A DNA stretch of 64,000 nucleotides from assembly GCA_030522415.1 (NCBI GenBank), contig CM060112.1, positions 11,323,501 through 11,387,500 of the forward strand, read 5' to 3'. The position numbers and the translations under genes are program-made. Each line of letters starts with the position of its first letter. Position 1 is the stretch's first letter. A model generated the notes under the pieces. That model was not told the origin of the DNA. It worked only from the letters and a program-made list of their open reading frames with translations, and did no database searches. The DNA comes from Channallabes apus. Its lineage: Eukaryota > Chordata > Actinopteri > Siluriformes > Clariidae. Of this stretch, positions 10,690 to 23,493 are shown piece by piece.

Positions 10690-10880
10690 AGCTTGGGTAG
10701 CACTGCCGCCTCACAGCTTCAAGGTTCCTGGGATGATCCTGATCTCATGGAGTTTCATCATGTGTTCTCTCTGTGTCTCTTTGGGATTCATCTCTGTTAC
10801 ATCCCATCTCTCAAAAACATACCGGTAGGTAACTTGTCTACTAGAAATTGCTCCAGGTGTGTATGTCCAGTGACGGCAGG
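10690..10880 (+). repeat. Degenerate SINE copy
   Basis: It contains GGGTAGCACTGCCGCCTCAC, AGCTTCAAGGTTCCTGGGAT and ATGGAGTTTCATCATGTGTT, a decayed version of the SINE head and body. Confidence 0.5.
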
Positions 10881-11639
10881 ACAAATCACAGTTGGATAAC
10901 ATATGGATAAAGGATCATACATTACTGAATCAAAACCCACAAGTTCATTAGGATTGTTTAGTTTTTTTACTCATCTAGGAAATTAATCATATGCATTTTT
11001 CCCGCCTCAACAATTCCCTCAGTCCAGTCTGAATTCAAAACCATGTCACAGAAGTCAAACAGTCCAGCTGTGTTTCTGCTCCTTTGTGTCAGGCAAATTT
11101 GCATTTAAATAAAGTTCATCTGTAAAGCACTGGTGAACAATGACATTTTTTATGTGTTTGAATTGATCAGTCAGAAAGTAAATGCAAGATAAGGACAAGA
11201 TTGAATAAAGGCATAATTTAAATGTCAGTTTGACGGCTTTGTGTGCAAATATATTTTGGAGCAATGTGTATGTGGGCTTTGACAGGTTATTATCCTAATG
11301 TCTGATTTAATCACATTCAATGGGCAGAGCAAATACTAACCAAAGTAGGTACACCAGAGGGTTTTAAACTTCTTAGACTATTCACTTAACTGCGGTGAAA
11401 CAAAAAACCAAAAACTGTAGAACCAAAAAGTGTAGAATGTAGCAGGATAAACTATTTATTCCTGCAAATGTACAGTATCTTCATTCATTCATTTTTTCTT
11501 CTTGAGTAATTGTGGCCAAGGTCATACAGTAGTACTGTAGCATACACCAGGATGGAGAGAATATACAAACCTCTACAAAGCCAGTAACTTTAGTTCAGGG
11601 TCAGGTGAGGGACCCTGGCACTGGAAAATCCCATTCCAG
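10881..11639. other. No gene recognised
   Basis: Unique AT-rich sequence. The open frames present show no protein domain. Confidence 0.4.
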
Positions 11640-11920
11640 ATGTAGTCCTCTCTCTCACGCACTCACTAACGAATGAACGAGCATTAATGAGAGCAGATAC
11701 GTGAGGAAGCCCGGTGTGGGTGAGTTCAGTTTCAGTTTGTCCCAAAGCTATTCAATAGGTTGAAGTCAGAACTTTTTGCAGAACACTTAAGTTCTTCCAC
11801 TTTGGCACACCTTGTTTTCCTGGAGCTCGCTTTGTGCACAGTGGTATTGTCATGCTGGAACAGGCTCAGGATTATTAGTTTAGGGAAACTAATCCTACAC
11901 AAAGACATCCCATACAATCA
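11640..11920 (-). pseudogene. Tc1-like transposase C-terminal remnant
   Basis: The minus-strand frame contains FQHDNTTVHKASS, matching the second catalytic Asp block (QQDNxxxH-like) of Tc1/mariner transposases. It is followed by AKVEELKCSAKSSDFNLL, a decayed form of the 'W-P-S-P-D-L-N-P-I-E' block. The final catalytic Glu context is destroyed and there is no N-terminal domain or terminal repeat nearby. It is an old relic of a transposon different from those at 39.3 and 56.6 kb. Confidence 0.6.
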
Positions 11921-11987
11921 GGGCTGAAGTGGAGGCTAAACGCAAGTAAATAGCATTTATGCACATGCAAAATTCCTAAAATGTCAT

Positions 11988-12004
11988 TTGCCCCCCCCCC
12001 CCCC
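11988..12004. repeat. Poly-C tract
   Basis: A run of cytosines immediately precedes the minisatellite. Confidence 0.9.
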
Positions 12005-12970
12005 AACTAGTGTTTACTCAACCCTGACTAGCATTTACCCTCCTCTGACTAGCTTTTACTCACCCCTGACTAGCATTTACCCTCCTCTGACTAGCATTTA
12101 CTCACCCGTGACTAGCATTTACCCACCTCTGACTATTGTTTACCCACCTCTGACTAGCATTAACCAACCTCTAACTAACATTTATCCACTTCTGACTAGC
12201 ATTTATCCACTTTTGCCTATTGTTTACCCAAATCTGACTAGAACTGCCCACCTCTGACTATTGTTTACCCACCTCTAACTAGCATTTATCCACCTCTAAC
12301 TAGCATTTACCCACCTCTTACTATTGTTTACCCACCTCACTAGCATTTACCCACCTCTGACTATTGTTCACCCACCTCTGATTAGCATTAACCAACCTCT
12401 AACTAACATTTATTCACTTCTGACTAGCATTTATCCACTTTTGCCTATTGTTTACCCAAATCTGACTAGAACTGCACACCTCTGACTATTGTTTACCCAC
12501 CTCTAACTAGCATTTATCCACCTCTAACTAGCATTTACCCACATCTGACTATTGTTTACCCACCTCTAACTAGCATTTACCCACCTCTGACTAGCATTTA
12601 CCCACATCTGACTATTGTTTACCCACCTCTAACTAGCATTTACCCACCTCTGACTAGCATTTACCCACCTCTGACTATTGTTTACCCACCTCTGACTAGT
12701 ATTTACAGACAAATGACTAGCATTTACCCACCTCTGACTATTGTTTACCCACCTCTAAGTAGCATTTACAGACAAATGACTATTGTTTACCCACCTCTAA
12801 TATTTACAGACATCTGACAAGTGTTTAGCACCTCATTTACCCACATCTGACTAGCATTTACAGACATCTGATTAGTGTTTACTCACCTCTGACTAGCATT
12901 TACCACCGCTCAGTAATGTTGAGCCACCTATGATTAGTGTTTAATCACACTGACTAGTGTTTAAAAATTT
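12005..12970. repeat. 21-bp minisatellite, about 45 copies
   Basis: The unit is about CTGACTAGCATTTACCCACCT (21 bp). Two main unit types alternate, one with ACTAGCATTTACC and one with ACTATTGTTTACC. There is higher-order structure: a block of about 190 bp starting near 12122 recurs near 12351 with the same order of variant units (ATTAACCAACCTC, TAACATTTATCCACTTC, TTTTGCCTATTG, AGAACTGC). Decay increases toward the 3' end. The array is open in one frame as a Tyr/Pro/Thr/Ser heptad only because 21 is divisible by 3. Confidence 0.92.
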
Positions 12971-13019
12971 GCTTTAAAAACTAGCTTTGAAATTTGCACA
13001 AGCTAGTCCTTGAAAGGTC

Positions 13020-13230
13020 TCCCATACAGAAAAAAAATATGGCAACATATCGTAAAATATAATGCAATATATTAAATAATAAATTTCCATATATATGAAA
13101 CTAGTGCTTATATTTATTAATATATTGCAACATATGAATGGACCATGTATGAACACTAAATCATTCAATATATTGACAGTTAATATATAGAGAAATATAT
13201 TTTCTTTGCGTAAGGGATTGCAACAGCTCG
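13020..13230. repeat. ATATATT-rich fish repeat
   Basis: It contains repeated near-palindromic words, ACATATCGTAAAATATAATG, CAATATATTAAATAAT, TTCCATATATATGAAAC, and ends in ATATATTTTCTTTGCGTAAG. The phrase recurs in fish DNA-transposon-derived repeats. No coding potential. Confidence 0.4.
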
Positions 13231-14608
13231 AGTTATTCACATTGTCTTGCCAGATTAAACCGTAGTGTATTGTATATTGCGGTGATAAATTAGCATTTAC
13301 AGTACATTAAATGTCTACTGTAACCAATCACATCATCACTTGTGTCACCCAGTTGATCAGTTAATATTTGACAACATGGATATATGACGATTCTTGAAGC
13401 ATGGAAATGACAGGTTCTTTGAATAGTGACTGATGTTAAAAATCTTTAAACGTTTAAGTCTTTCATTGTTTTAAAATTTTAATGGTGATCAATACAATTC
13501 CTAGAATTTAGGTATGTTTATTCCTTCCATGCTGTTTAATAATGAATTTCAGCTTCAATTCATGTTTTTTTCCTCCTAATATTAGGTTTGCTGGTATGTC
13601 CTGGTCCACTGTACCTTGATCATTTATTGTAATTCTTAGTTTAATCAACTCTTGTCCTACTTTTTAGCAACAAAACAGTGTCTCCACTTTACTGATCATG
13701 GAAGTAAATTAATATACCATACATTTTTTGATCAAGTACAGTAAACTGAGGTGTTTGATGAGACAAAGCAGAAAATAAAAACGAAGAATACAAATGAACC
13801 CATTAAATAAATGAAACCCTTATTATAACTTTTATAATTGCATTATAAAATTCTAAAATTGCCTCATAAATCTGCCAGAAAGAGGACACTTGAAAAGAGA
13901 AATACAGTAAACCACGTCAGACAGTAATTACTTAATAGCTAGTCAGCAAGAATAACCCAAATGAATCTCGTTTTAATCCTTACAGCATGGCTCACATGGT
14001 CATAGAAATAATGATAAAATATCTAAAATGCAGGATGGGTGATGCTCTGATCTGTACCACTGATTGAAAAAGCATTAATAACTATCTAAATTGAGTTAAA
14101 TGCATCCATCATGACATTGATGATCGTCATCTTTGGACGTCTGTAGTTAATCTTTTAAAAACTGAATAGGAGTATCAAATATATCAGAACTTATTCTGTA
14201 GAGGACGAATGTTTTTCTCTACTCAGCATGTTCGCACCCCTGCCATCAGCAGCCTCACAACTGGGTCCCTCCTTTCCTCTGACCATCTGTCCTACTGGCA
14301 GACACAAATGACTATGTGTCAAGAGGCAAGTAGAGGAGTTAAACAGAGAAAAGGAGAAACCAAAGATGTAATAATAGCACAGATGCTGCGATTAAAACAG
14401 AAATACGCTTCAAAAGAAGCTTATCCTTCATAGTGTCGCTCTATAATGGGTCTTTTAATGACTGCTACTTGTCACAGCTTCTTAGAAACAGATATGCAAG
14501 AGATAGAGATCTTTTTTTCCCCATGACCATAAAATTGCAGCACAGACATGGTGAACAGAACAAAAGGAATTGAAAGACATTCTTGAACAAATGAATTAAG
14601 TAATGAAT

Positions 14609-14647
<39 letters not shown>

Positions 14648-15411
14648 GGAAAGATGAATGTGTTAAAGATGCAGTGAGAGGCTTGCATTTCAAATGGATT
14701 AAAGTGAAAATATGAGTTACTGTATGTCAGCGAGATAGTCTTGGGTTGAAGTCATGAATAAACCATGGTAAGAAATATTAAAGAGATGTTACAGGAAAAG
14801 TATGAATAATGAGCTGGACTCAGACTCACTACCACCTCAAAGGTGATCATTTTTCTACGACAGCATGTTATAAAGTGATTTTAGCAACAGTTATAATGTT
14901 TGATATGTTGCAGAATGTCCGTAAAAATAAGCAAGCGAATTTTATCACTTGTGTTATAAACAGAACATAGCAGCTATAAACAATATAACAGAGACATGAA
15001 CTTTTATGAACTTAGTAAGCAATTAAAAACACTTTTCAAGTTAACCTGAAACAAGAAAATGCAAAGTTGTCTGTACCGTACTGTACTGTCCTGTGATGGA
15101 ATGCTTGTTCTGACACTGGAGACTCCTTCCATAAATGTTGAAGCAAAACCAACTTACAGTACAGAACCATATCAGTGAATAGATTACTTTTGTTAAATTA
15201 TAAATATTATTTTTATATAGTAATTTATTGTAACAATTTGATAATGTGGCTGCTGTGTGAATCCCTGTGCTGTTATTTCAGAAATAATAATGTATTGCCA
15301 AAAGTGCAGATTCACGTAAATATATAGTAAATCTTTGATTTCCTATTTGAGAGAGAAAATTAGTCAGCATCTTCAAACCAGTCAGGTATGGGTAGAATTT
15401 TTCACATTTAG
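13231..15411. other. Mostly unique DNA with a GA tract
   Basis: No coding exon recognised. A (GA)n microsatellite lies at about 14611-14642. The rest is AT-rich unique sequence. Confidence 0.45.
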
Positions 15412-15705
15412 GGTGGCATAGTGGTTAGCACTGTGGCCTCACACCTCCAGGGCTAAGGGTTCGACTCCCACCTCAGGTCTGCTCGCATGGAGTTTGCATC
15501 TTCTCCCCGTGCTGAGTGGGTTTCCTCCGGGTTCTCAGATTTCCTCCTACAGTCTAAAGATATTCAGATTAGATTAACTGGCGTTCACAAATTGCACAAA
15601 TTGTGTGTGTTCTGTCCAGGCTGTACCTGGCCTCATTCCCAGAGTCTCCTGGGATATGCTCCAGGCCCTTGTGATCCCTATACAGGATAAGTGACATAGA
15701 AAATA
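15412..15705 (+). repeat. SINE copy, moderately decayed
   Basis: GGGTGGCATAGTGGTTAGCA head, B-box-like GGTTCGACTCC, TGGGTTTCCTCCGGGTTCTC body, AGAGTCTCCTGGGATATGCT, and an end of CAGGATAAGTGACATAG with an AATGAAT tail. Confidence 0.8.
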
Positions 15706-15719
15706 AATCAATGAATATT

Positions 15720-16685
15720 AACTTTTAGACCACTGATAATGTGTGCAGCTTATGTATATTAATTTTAATCACATTTTATCTTTTAATCATTACTTTTTCA
15801 ATTTGACAATAACAAAAAAATTTTTACTCATGCATACTAACTTTCATAAACATAAAATTTATTTTAAACAGTCGCAGTGCAGTGAGCACAAACAACGTGG
15901 TTTCACTATGACTGTAAGGTACTTACTGTAATATATAACTAGCGCAATTGCAAAACCAGCACAAGAACAAGGCCGTTAAACATGTCACTGCTGTTGGAGA
16001 ACTGGAAATCAGGACATTTACAGATGTCAGATAATAAGTTCCACTATTTTTTAAATAAATGCAGATCATAGATAAACACCGGATGCACAATGCTAATACT
16101 TCAATCGTTCATTCCTGCCTGAGTTAAAGTGGCTTCACACAGCTCACATTAATTTGCGCCCTTAGCCTCGTTCAATTAGTTATGGCAGTCTGCTCTAAAA
16201 GACGGAAGAATTGTATTGACTTGTTGTAGTTAATTCAAATTGTGACCCCTCTCAGAGTTTACCATCAACAAGATAAATGACAAATGTGGCTTTAGTCGAT
16301 AAAGCTACTACACAAGGTCAAGATTAAATAATCCTACAAATCTATTTTAGTAAACTGTATTAATAAAACATGTAATCATAGTTATCATTTTCAATTTTTT
16401 TTTTAAATGATAAAGATCACCAAACACTTTTGATCATTATTTGGATTGATGAAATGAGCAATGCTTTAGATCATCGCACTTATAAAAAGTGGATAATACA
16501 GTAAATAATTACTCGTGTAAAATAACATATTGTATTCATGTTATTTGATTCCTACAACACAGAAATGTACATAATAAAATCTTGGTTCAATTTAACCCCT
16601 AGAATCCAGTCGTGTCCAGCTGTAATGTGATTTTCTGTACAGTTGCCAATGCAGTTGCCATTCAGATCATTCATTAAATTATCTT
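15720..16685. other. No gene recognised
   Basis: Unique AT-rich sequence without a coding signature. Confidence 0.4.
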
Positions 16686-16689
16686 CTGT

Positions 16690-16922
16690 ACTGCCTGTCA
16701 TGGGGGGCCTGGCCCAAATGCCAGGAGACTTTAGGCACGAGGTGGGATACAATCTGGACAAAGAGCCAATCCATCGCACTCACACGCTACAGGCAATTTA
16801 GGAATGCCAATTAGCCTACCCTGCATGTCTAGAACATGCGAACTCCACGCACACAAACTCGAGGTGGGAACCAAACCCTCGACCCTGGAGGTGCTAGGAG
16901 ACAGTGTCATCATGCCGCCTTC
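16690..16922 (-). repeat. SINE copy, minus strand, decayed
   Basis: It contains AATGCCAGGAGACTTTAGGC, AGCCAATCCATCGCACTC, CCCTCGACCCTGGAGGTGC and ends CATCATGCCGCC, the antisense of the SINE head. Confidence 0.75.
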
Positions 16923-16924
16923 AC

Positions 16925-19875
16925 ATTGTCCATTTAGATTTACTGTAAACCTGCAATCAAACAGAATATCTTGACCTTGTGTTGATATTCAGTCAATTTA
17001 CTAAAATAAATGAAATGAATATTTGTAAATCAACTTAATCCTACAGTATATGTAATGAGTTTAACATAAGCATACCTTTTTAAAACTATGATTACATAGT
17101 ATTTATTCTTTGTCCCAACTTAATTTTTTTATTTGAGTGGAAATTTTGTTGTTAATTCAAATTTCTTTATAGACAAAATATACGCACAGGGAATTAAAAA
17201 ATAATAATGTTTTTTTAACCAGATTTGGTTTTCATGCTGCACAAATTTCAGGGAACCTAATAGGAACAAAATGTTCTTGCAAAAGAGCTATAAATTCTGC
17301 TTGTTTATTATAAAAGGAAGAACTTTGGTGTTCAGTCATTACTTCTGTGTTCTTTGAATAATACAACCTCACCGTGATCCACTCGGAAACTTGGAAGAGG
17401 ACTGAGACCGTTTGTGTGAGGAGGTTATGTTGGTCTGAACCCAAGTGTGAATTGGTGAGAAAGTGCCCTAAGACTTTTGTGTTTGTGAGTGTTCTGTGTA
17501 TGCGTGTACTTGTCTGCTTCTGTCTGTTTTCCAGGGAGGTGAATAGAGGTGATAGAGTCAGGCCACTGGGCACATTGTCCTACCCTAATTCCTTGACATT
17601 TGCGGAGGATAAATGTGGGGGGAGGAGACACAGCTGGCAGCTTCTACTGTTTCAAAACATTTATGAGAGGGCAGGGGTGAAGGCCACCTGCAGTAGATTT
17701 ACAAATGGACCAGAATGCCATGCTTTGTATGCAACTAAGTATTACACAAATCTTATATCATGTCCATTCAAGTTGCCTTTTGTATCGCCACTTGTGTAAC
17801 ACCACTAAGAACACAACTCAATTACTAAGATCCGCACCCAGTTAACATCCTACATATCACATCACCCAACCAATCATATGAGTCCCAATCAGCAGATTTT
17901 TTAAACCAATGATGCCTATTCACTATCATACAAACAGTGCAAATTATTAAACTTGCTTTGACCCTACACGACCCTGACCCAAAACAAGGATTAAGCAACC
18001 ACAGATAAGCAAATGCAGCTAATTACAGGCATCACTGCACACTTCAACATTACATTCAAACTATGCTAATTCCTTGTGCATGCCATACTTGTACATCTAA
18101 AAGCAAATATCCTGAAAGATTAGGAGTATAAAAATTACTTATTTCTTACACCAAGTCTCAGGAGAAGATAACGCACAACCAAAACATCTGCTATTACACC
18201 TCAAACCCAGATAAGTATCTTGTACTTAAACCACTTAAATGGTTCATATTTTATGTAAGTTACACTTAAAATCATGTTATTTGTAAAGTAACTGCGAGGT
18301 GATATCAAAAGGTTTAGTGAGAAGTTTTACAGATTACAAGAAGTATTGAATTTCATAAGTCAGTGTGCCAAAAGACATCATCCTGTGTACATCAGTAGCT
18401 GTGCAACTGGTGATATCCTGACCGCGTGCGTTACCAAGTCTGCTATTTCATCATGGACAGCAAGGACACGTCATGTTGCAATGAGTCATTTGTGGTGTTT
18501 TCAGCGGCAGAACATACTGTAACTGGAAGACGATGAGAGATCAGAAAGATCTTCAGCAACTTGTGCATGATGATCATCGGGGAACAATCTCCATGACCGG
18601 AAAAGGTGAGGCTGGTCTGCAACTTGAGTGCACCCTCATTGGCTTTTTCAACATGCGTGGAAAATTCATGGTGAATTCACAGTGCAGTACATTTATCTAA
18701 AAAAAAATTAATAATAATAATAATTAAACACACAACAAAGCATTAAATATAATTAATAATGTTCTTTGTGAACTCCCAGATGTGCTACAGTAGATAAGTT
18801 TTAATGGGTAAATATTGGGTTTCATACAATGACTAAAATGTTTTTTTTTCATCACTTTTTCATCATTTTTCATGCTTTTTGCCACAGTGACATTTTCTCT
18901 GATAATTAAAACAGACCTAGAGAGAAAAAGGCGTTCACTTTACTGAAGTCAGCTGTTGATTACGATAGTCCAAACTGCAAATGGTATTTTTTTTCCAACT
19001 GTGTGTTTTACTGCAAATCAGCCAGAGGCAACAAAAAATATTTGTCCAAGGAGAAGGTAAGTTGTAACAGACCAAATTTACTCTTTGAAAATAAGAAAAG
19101 GGGGCAACTTTCTCAGTAACCTCCGGCAAACAAGTCCTGAGTGAATTGGCCAATTACAAGCTGCAAAAGGTGTCACCCTTGGTAAAACTTGATAAGTTTG
19201 GTAAACTTATAAAAAAGGGTACACCTAGTGATAGCTTCTTATACTGTTTAATGCAATAAAACTATTTTTTTAAAGTAAAAAAAAAAAACTTTTTTTCTTT
19301 TAATTACTTAATCTGTTTGCCCAGAAATAACTTAAAAGTTAAAAGTACAGATATGTGCTTTGGTAGATAACAAAACTGGATAATATAGTTTTATTTCCTA
19401 TTGTTCAATCAATGAGTTCATTACCAAGCGTAGTTAAACACAGGCTCGACGTAAATGACTATTCTTTGTGAAATCCAAAACAGTGAGAGGTTCATCGCTG
19501 CTTGCCGGCTGGTGCTGGAAATTTTCCACAGAAACCAGTGGGACGTTCAAATTAAATGCTAATCTTATAATGCATGTAATTGTACATTCTCCTTCCTGCT
19601 GAGCAGGAATAATGCCACACTTTAATTTACGTCATGCACAGTATATGGATCGCTAGTTAATGAAATGTTAGGCTGAATTTTAGACTAGAACATGTAGGCT
19701 TGGGGTTTAAATTTGATCCTTTTGGATTTTACTTACTACATGTATATTGTGCCATTAAATGCATTATAAATATCTCGTGCAGTTTTGTTTTAGAAAAATA
19801 CAATTCAAATTATGCTTTCCTCCATTCTATTTTTGCTATAATTTACGTGGTGGAGTTGATTGACAGAAACGGCAA
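16925..19875. other. Long unique stretch, no gene recognised
   Basis: No coding exon supported. The frame at 17374-17799 has no domain and no splice context I trust. 18290-18680 is more GC-balanced (GACCGCGTGCGTTACCAAG and so on) and might be an old transposon relic, but I could not place it. Confidence 0.4.
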
Positions 19876-19879
19876 ACAA

Positions 19880-21235
19880 GTTCAAGTAGGCTTTATTGTC
19901 ACTTCAACCATATACAGTTTGTACACAATGAAATGAAACAACGTTCCTCCAGGACCAAGGCGCTACATGCAATATAAATTTCAAACCTAAATTAACAGAA
20001 AAACTAAACTAGCTAACTAAGAGACCTAGTTAGCTGGCTAGCGGAGACAAGAAAGATTTACCTGACAACATAAACTAACAAAACCCAACTAGCTAACCCA
20101 GAGAGGAAGACTATCTACGGGTTTTTTTTTTATGATTTTTTTTTACAGACAACATAAACTGCACGTGCAAATGTGCAAACAAGAGCAACAAAGTGATAAA
20201 CGCGACAAACACGACATAACATAACATAATACTCTGTGGTGATGAGTTGAGGTAGTGTAGAACCAGTAAACGTTCCTTAACGTAGCAGCAAGAATTAAGA
20301 CGTTAGTGCAAAAAGTAATCCAGTAATGAATATTGTGTAAAAGAACATTTACAGGTTGGTGTGTGTCTTTTTCCAGATGGCAGGAGTGTGAAGAGTGTGT
20401 GAGAGGGGTGTGTCTTATCAGCCACAATGCTGGTGGCTTTGCGGATGCAGCTAGTGGTGTAGATGTCTTCAATAGAGGGGAGAGTGACCCCGATGATCTT
20501 CTCTGCTGTTGTCTCTATCCGCTGTAGGGTCTTGCGGTCCGATATGGAACAATTCCCAAACCAGCCGCTCAGGATGCTCTCGATAGTTCCTCTATATAAG
20601 GTGGTCAGGATCGGTGGTGGAAGCTGGGCCTTCCTCAGTCTTCTCAGAAAGAACAGACGCTGTTGGGCTTTCTTGTGTAGGGAGCAGGTGTTGCGGGACC
20701 AGCTGAGGTCCTTCTCTAGGTGGACACCCAGGAATTTGGTGCTTTCGACGATCTCCACAGAGGAGCCGTCGATGCTCAGCATAGAATGGTTGCTTTGTGT
20801 CCACCTAAAGTCAACAACCATCTCCTTTGTCTTATCAACATTCAGAGACAGGTTGTTGTCTTTATACCAGTCCGTTAGCCTCTTCACTCCCTCTCTGTAT
20901 GCCGACTCGTCGTTCGTGCTAATGAGACCCACCACGGTCGTCATCAGCGAACTTGATGATGTGATTCGAGCTGTGTGTCACTACACAGTCGTGAGTCAGC
21001 AGTGTGAACAGCAGGGGACTGAGCACACAGCCTTGTGGGGCCCCAGTGCTCAGTGTGGTGGTGCTGGGGGTGCAGTTCCCGATCCGTACTGACTGAGGCC
21101 TCCCGTTCAGAAAGTCCAGGATCTGTTGCGGAGGGAGGTGTTCAGGCCCAACAGGCTCAGCTTCCTGATCAGTTGTTGGGGGATGATAGTGTTGAAAGCT
21201 GAGCTGAAATCTATGTACAGCATTCGAATGTATGT
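19880..21235 (-). pseudogene. Rex1/L2-type LINE, 3' half, frameshifted
   Basis: On the minus strand, a reverse-transcriptase C-terminal half is visible. [18 protein letters not shown] lies near 21215-21160, then a stretch with a broken [17 protein letters not shown] core. A KFADDTTVVGL-like catalytic loop near 20950-20930 is split by a frameshift. An open frame 20944-20303 follows: YREGVKRLTDWYKDNNLSLN, VDKTKEMVVDFR, then the KTLQRIETTAEKIIG thumb region. The endonuclease and the N-terminal RT are missing, so it is 5'-truncated as usual for LINE insertions. The 3' end near 19880 reads, on the minus strand, as GTGACAATAAAGCC, typical of these LINE tails. It is not functional. Confidence 0.8.
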
Positions 21236-21249
21236 GTCCTTATTGTCCT

Positions 21250-22485
21250 AAGTGTGTGAGGGCAAGATGGAGTGTATTAAGGAGGTGGGGCTTAGTGAAG
21301 GGTCAATTAAGTGAGCCTACTAACACCACTCCAATAAAAAATTGCCTCTAAATCCAATTTGTTGTCACTAACTACCTGAGAGAAAAACTTAAAAATAAGT
21401 AAACAAACAAACAAATAAATAAAAACAGATCAGTGCCATCATCTGAAAATGTATTTGCTCCTTCATGCTTCACATGCTGGATTCATTCAGCAAAGTTAAT
21501 TCTATTCAATGCGATTTATGATAAAATAGATGATGAAGACGCTACTTCCATACTGCTCCACTGCTCCTTATATTGCAGTATAAGTCCCATAGAAAGATGC
21601 ATTACAGGGACACTACATATGGTCCAATGAGCCACTAGATTGGGCTGAACTGACAATCATTTTCCCCATGAGACACTAGGGCAAGCACGGCGCCGTGCTT
21701 CAGGAAGACAGAACGTGGGCGCTCTTATCAGAGCTGTCAGTCATAATTAGGAGCACTTCTCCACCTTCACCCACCCCTCATTTATTTTCCCCTCCTGCTG
21801 CATCACATTCTCCTCCAGCAGGTCCTGTTCATCTCCCTGACAATGGAATAATAGAGTGTAAGCAGCAGCATGACAGAGTGTTATTACAGCTAGCTCTCAT
21901 TTACTAACAGGGCCCACCAAGCATGAGATGAGCCCATGAGACATCTCCAGGCACCAGGCTGTGTATAAACGATATGCTCACGTCAAAAGGCATATATGAC
22001 CTCAAAGGCGGCGTCTTAATTGGTCAAATAATGGCACGGTCTTGCATAAATGTCTCCTCTGCTTATGCTGCAGGTCCAATGACTGGCATTTTTCCCGACT
22101 AGTAATTAACCCCAGTGACCTTGTGTCTGCTAAACTGTGCTTTTGACTGGCTGTCACATCCATTACGTTCAAAATGGCAGTGTAATGTATCCTGCTGCCT
22201 GGAGTGAAGTACTGTTGTGCACTGACTCACTGAGGGTGAATTAAAAAGGAATCATAAATGAGGACAGGAGTCAGTATGTACAGTTTAATCACAATGGGCA
22301 GCTCCTTTCCCAACATAATCACCTAGGGCTTTAAGAGATCTTTAACACTACAGTACATTAGACTGAACGAGGCGGAGAAACTGTTCTAGACTAACTGCAG
22401 ATATACAGTAACTACATGCATTACATTATTGTACATTACTCATTAAATCACACATGCATCGCACCTTATTTTATATTGATAGTCA
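21250..22485. other. Unique sequence, candidate conserved non-coding block
   Basis: No gene seen. 21690-22270 is unique, more GC-balanced than its surroundings, and contains homeodomain-type cores (TCATAATTAGGAGC, AGTAATTAACCCC). This resembles fish conserved non-coding elements, but that is inference only. Confidence 0.3.
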
Positions 22486-22489
22486 TGTG

Positions 22490-22660
22490 GCTCTATAGTA
22501 GGAGTGGTTCAATTCCCAGCCAATGCCCAAATCCCAGCCACTGAATGCAGTGCCGATCACAAGCCTGAATAAATGAGAGGGTTGCACCAGGAAGGGCATC
22601 CGGGGTAAAACCTGCGAGTTGTGTGCGGATCAGACGGTCCACTGTGGTTCCAATGTTCTA
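22490..22660 (+). repeat. SINE/RTE-type fish repeat
   Basis: It contains AATGAGAGGGTTGCACCAGG and AAGGGCATCCGGGGTAAAAC, then CGGATCAGACGGTCCACTGT, the 3' region of a common fish retroposon. The tRNA-like head is decayed (GGTTCAATTCCCAGCC). Confidence 0.55.
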
Positions 22661-22664
22661 TGTT

Positions 22665-23490
22665 CATTCTTCAGACTGGCTTTCTCATCTCAGGTTTATA
22701 TTGATGCACTCCTTCTAATAAGCCAAATTATTATAAGTTATTATAAGTCATCCACAGGAGCTATGGGGGATACTCCATATAATGTAAATGTCCATTGTTA
22801 ATACATTAATAAATGGATAAAAACAACAAATGAACAACCAAAAAAATGTGTAATTGTTGATAAGGTGAACCTTATTTATGGAAGGAGTCTTCAATGTTAG
22901 TGCTTTGTAACAGTCAGTGTAATACCATGAACAGGGTCTTCTGGGTTTTATGCAATCATGACAACTGCAACTGTTGCTACCTGATATTGAATAAGGACAT
23001 CCCAAGCCTTAACTGCAACAATACAATAAATGGTATAACATATTATCCATTGATGAATAAGAAATTCTCTAATTCCTGAGCTGTAGGAGGACTAAAGCAT
23101 TTTGGGATACTGTGAAATAATCTACTTTGCAAAGCTAATGGAAACGCCTCCCTCCCAACATATCATTGAATCTTCTGCTACTGTATGTATTAATTTTCTC
23201 AGCCAGTGCTGCAGCTCTCAGTTCCATATGCATATTGTTTTGGTTCATTCCCTTGGGTTAGTTTTCTTTGTTCCATTGTGAAGTATCCTGCATTTTTTGT
23301 TTCTCATGTTTGTGATTCTCTGATTTATGCCTGTGAACCTGATTTACGGGCCATGAATGATGACACCCACCTTTGCTATGGACTCTGGTCTATGGATAAT
23401 TACTCCTGATTTACCCCAATGAATAAAGGGCATTAATAATGTACAACTTGCCCCTCTAATGTGCAACTTGTAATGTTTTATTTTTTAATA
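22665..23490. other. No gene recognised
   Basis: Unique sequence without a coding or repeat signature that I can identify. Confidence 0.4.
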
Positions 23491-23493
23491 CTA

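Noticed and set aside
11988..12257. Tyr/Pro/Thr/Ser heptad-repeat protein
   Set aside because: Produced by the 21-bp minisatellite, which stays open by its length only. The frame breaks where units vary.
17374..17799. 141-residue Cys-containing frame
   Set aside because: No domain, no splice support, and the opposite strand is equally open; composition is that of the surrounding non-coding DNA.
20463..21092. 209-residue plus-strand frame
   Set aside because: Antisense shadow of the LINE reverse-transcriptase fragment.
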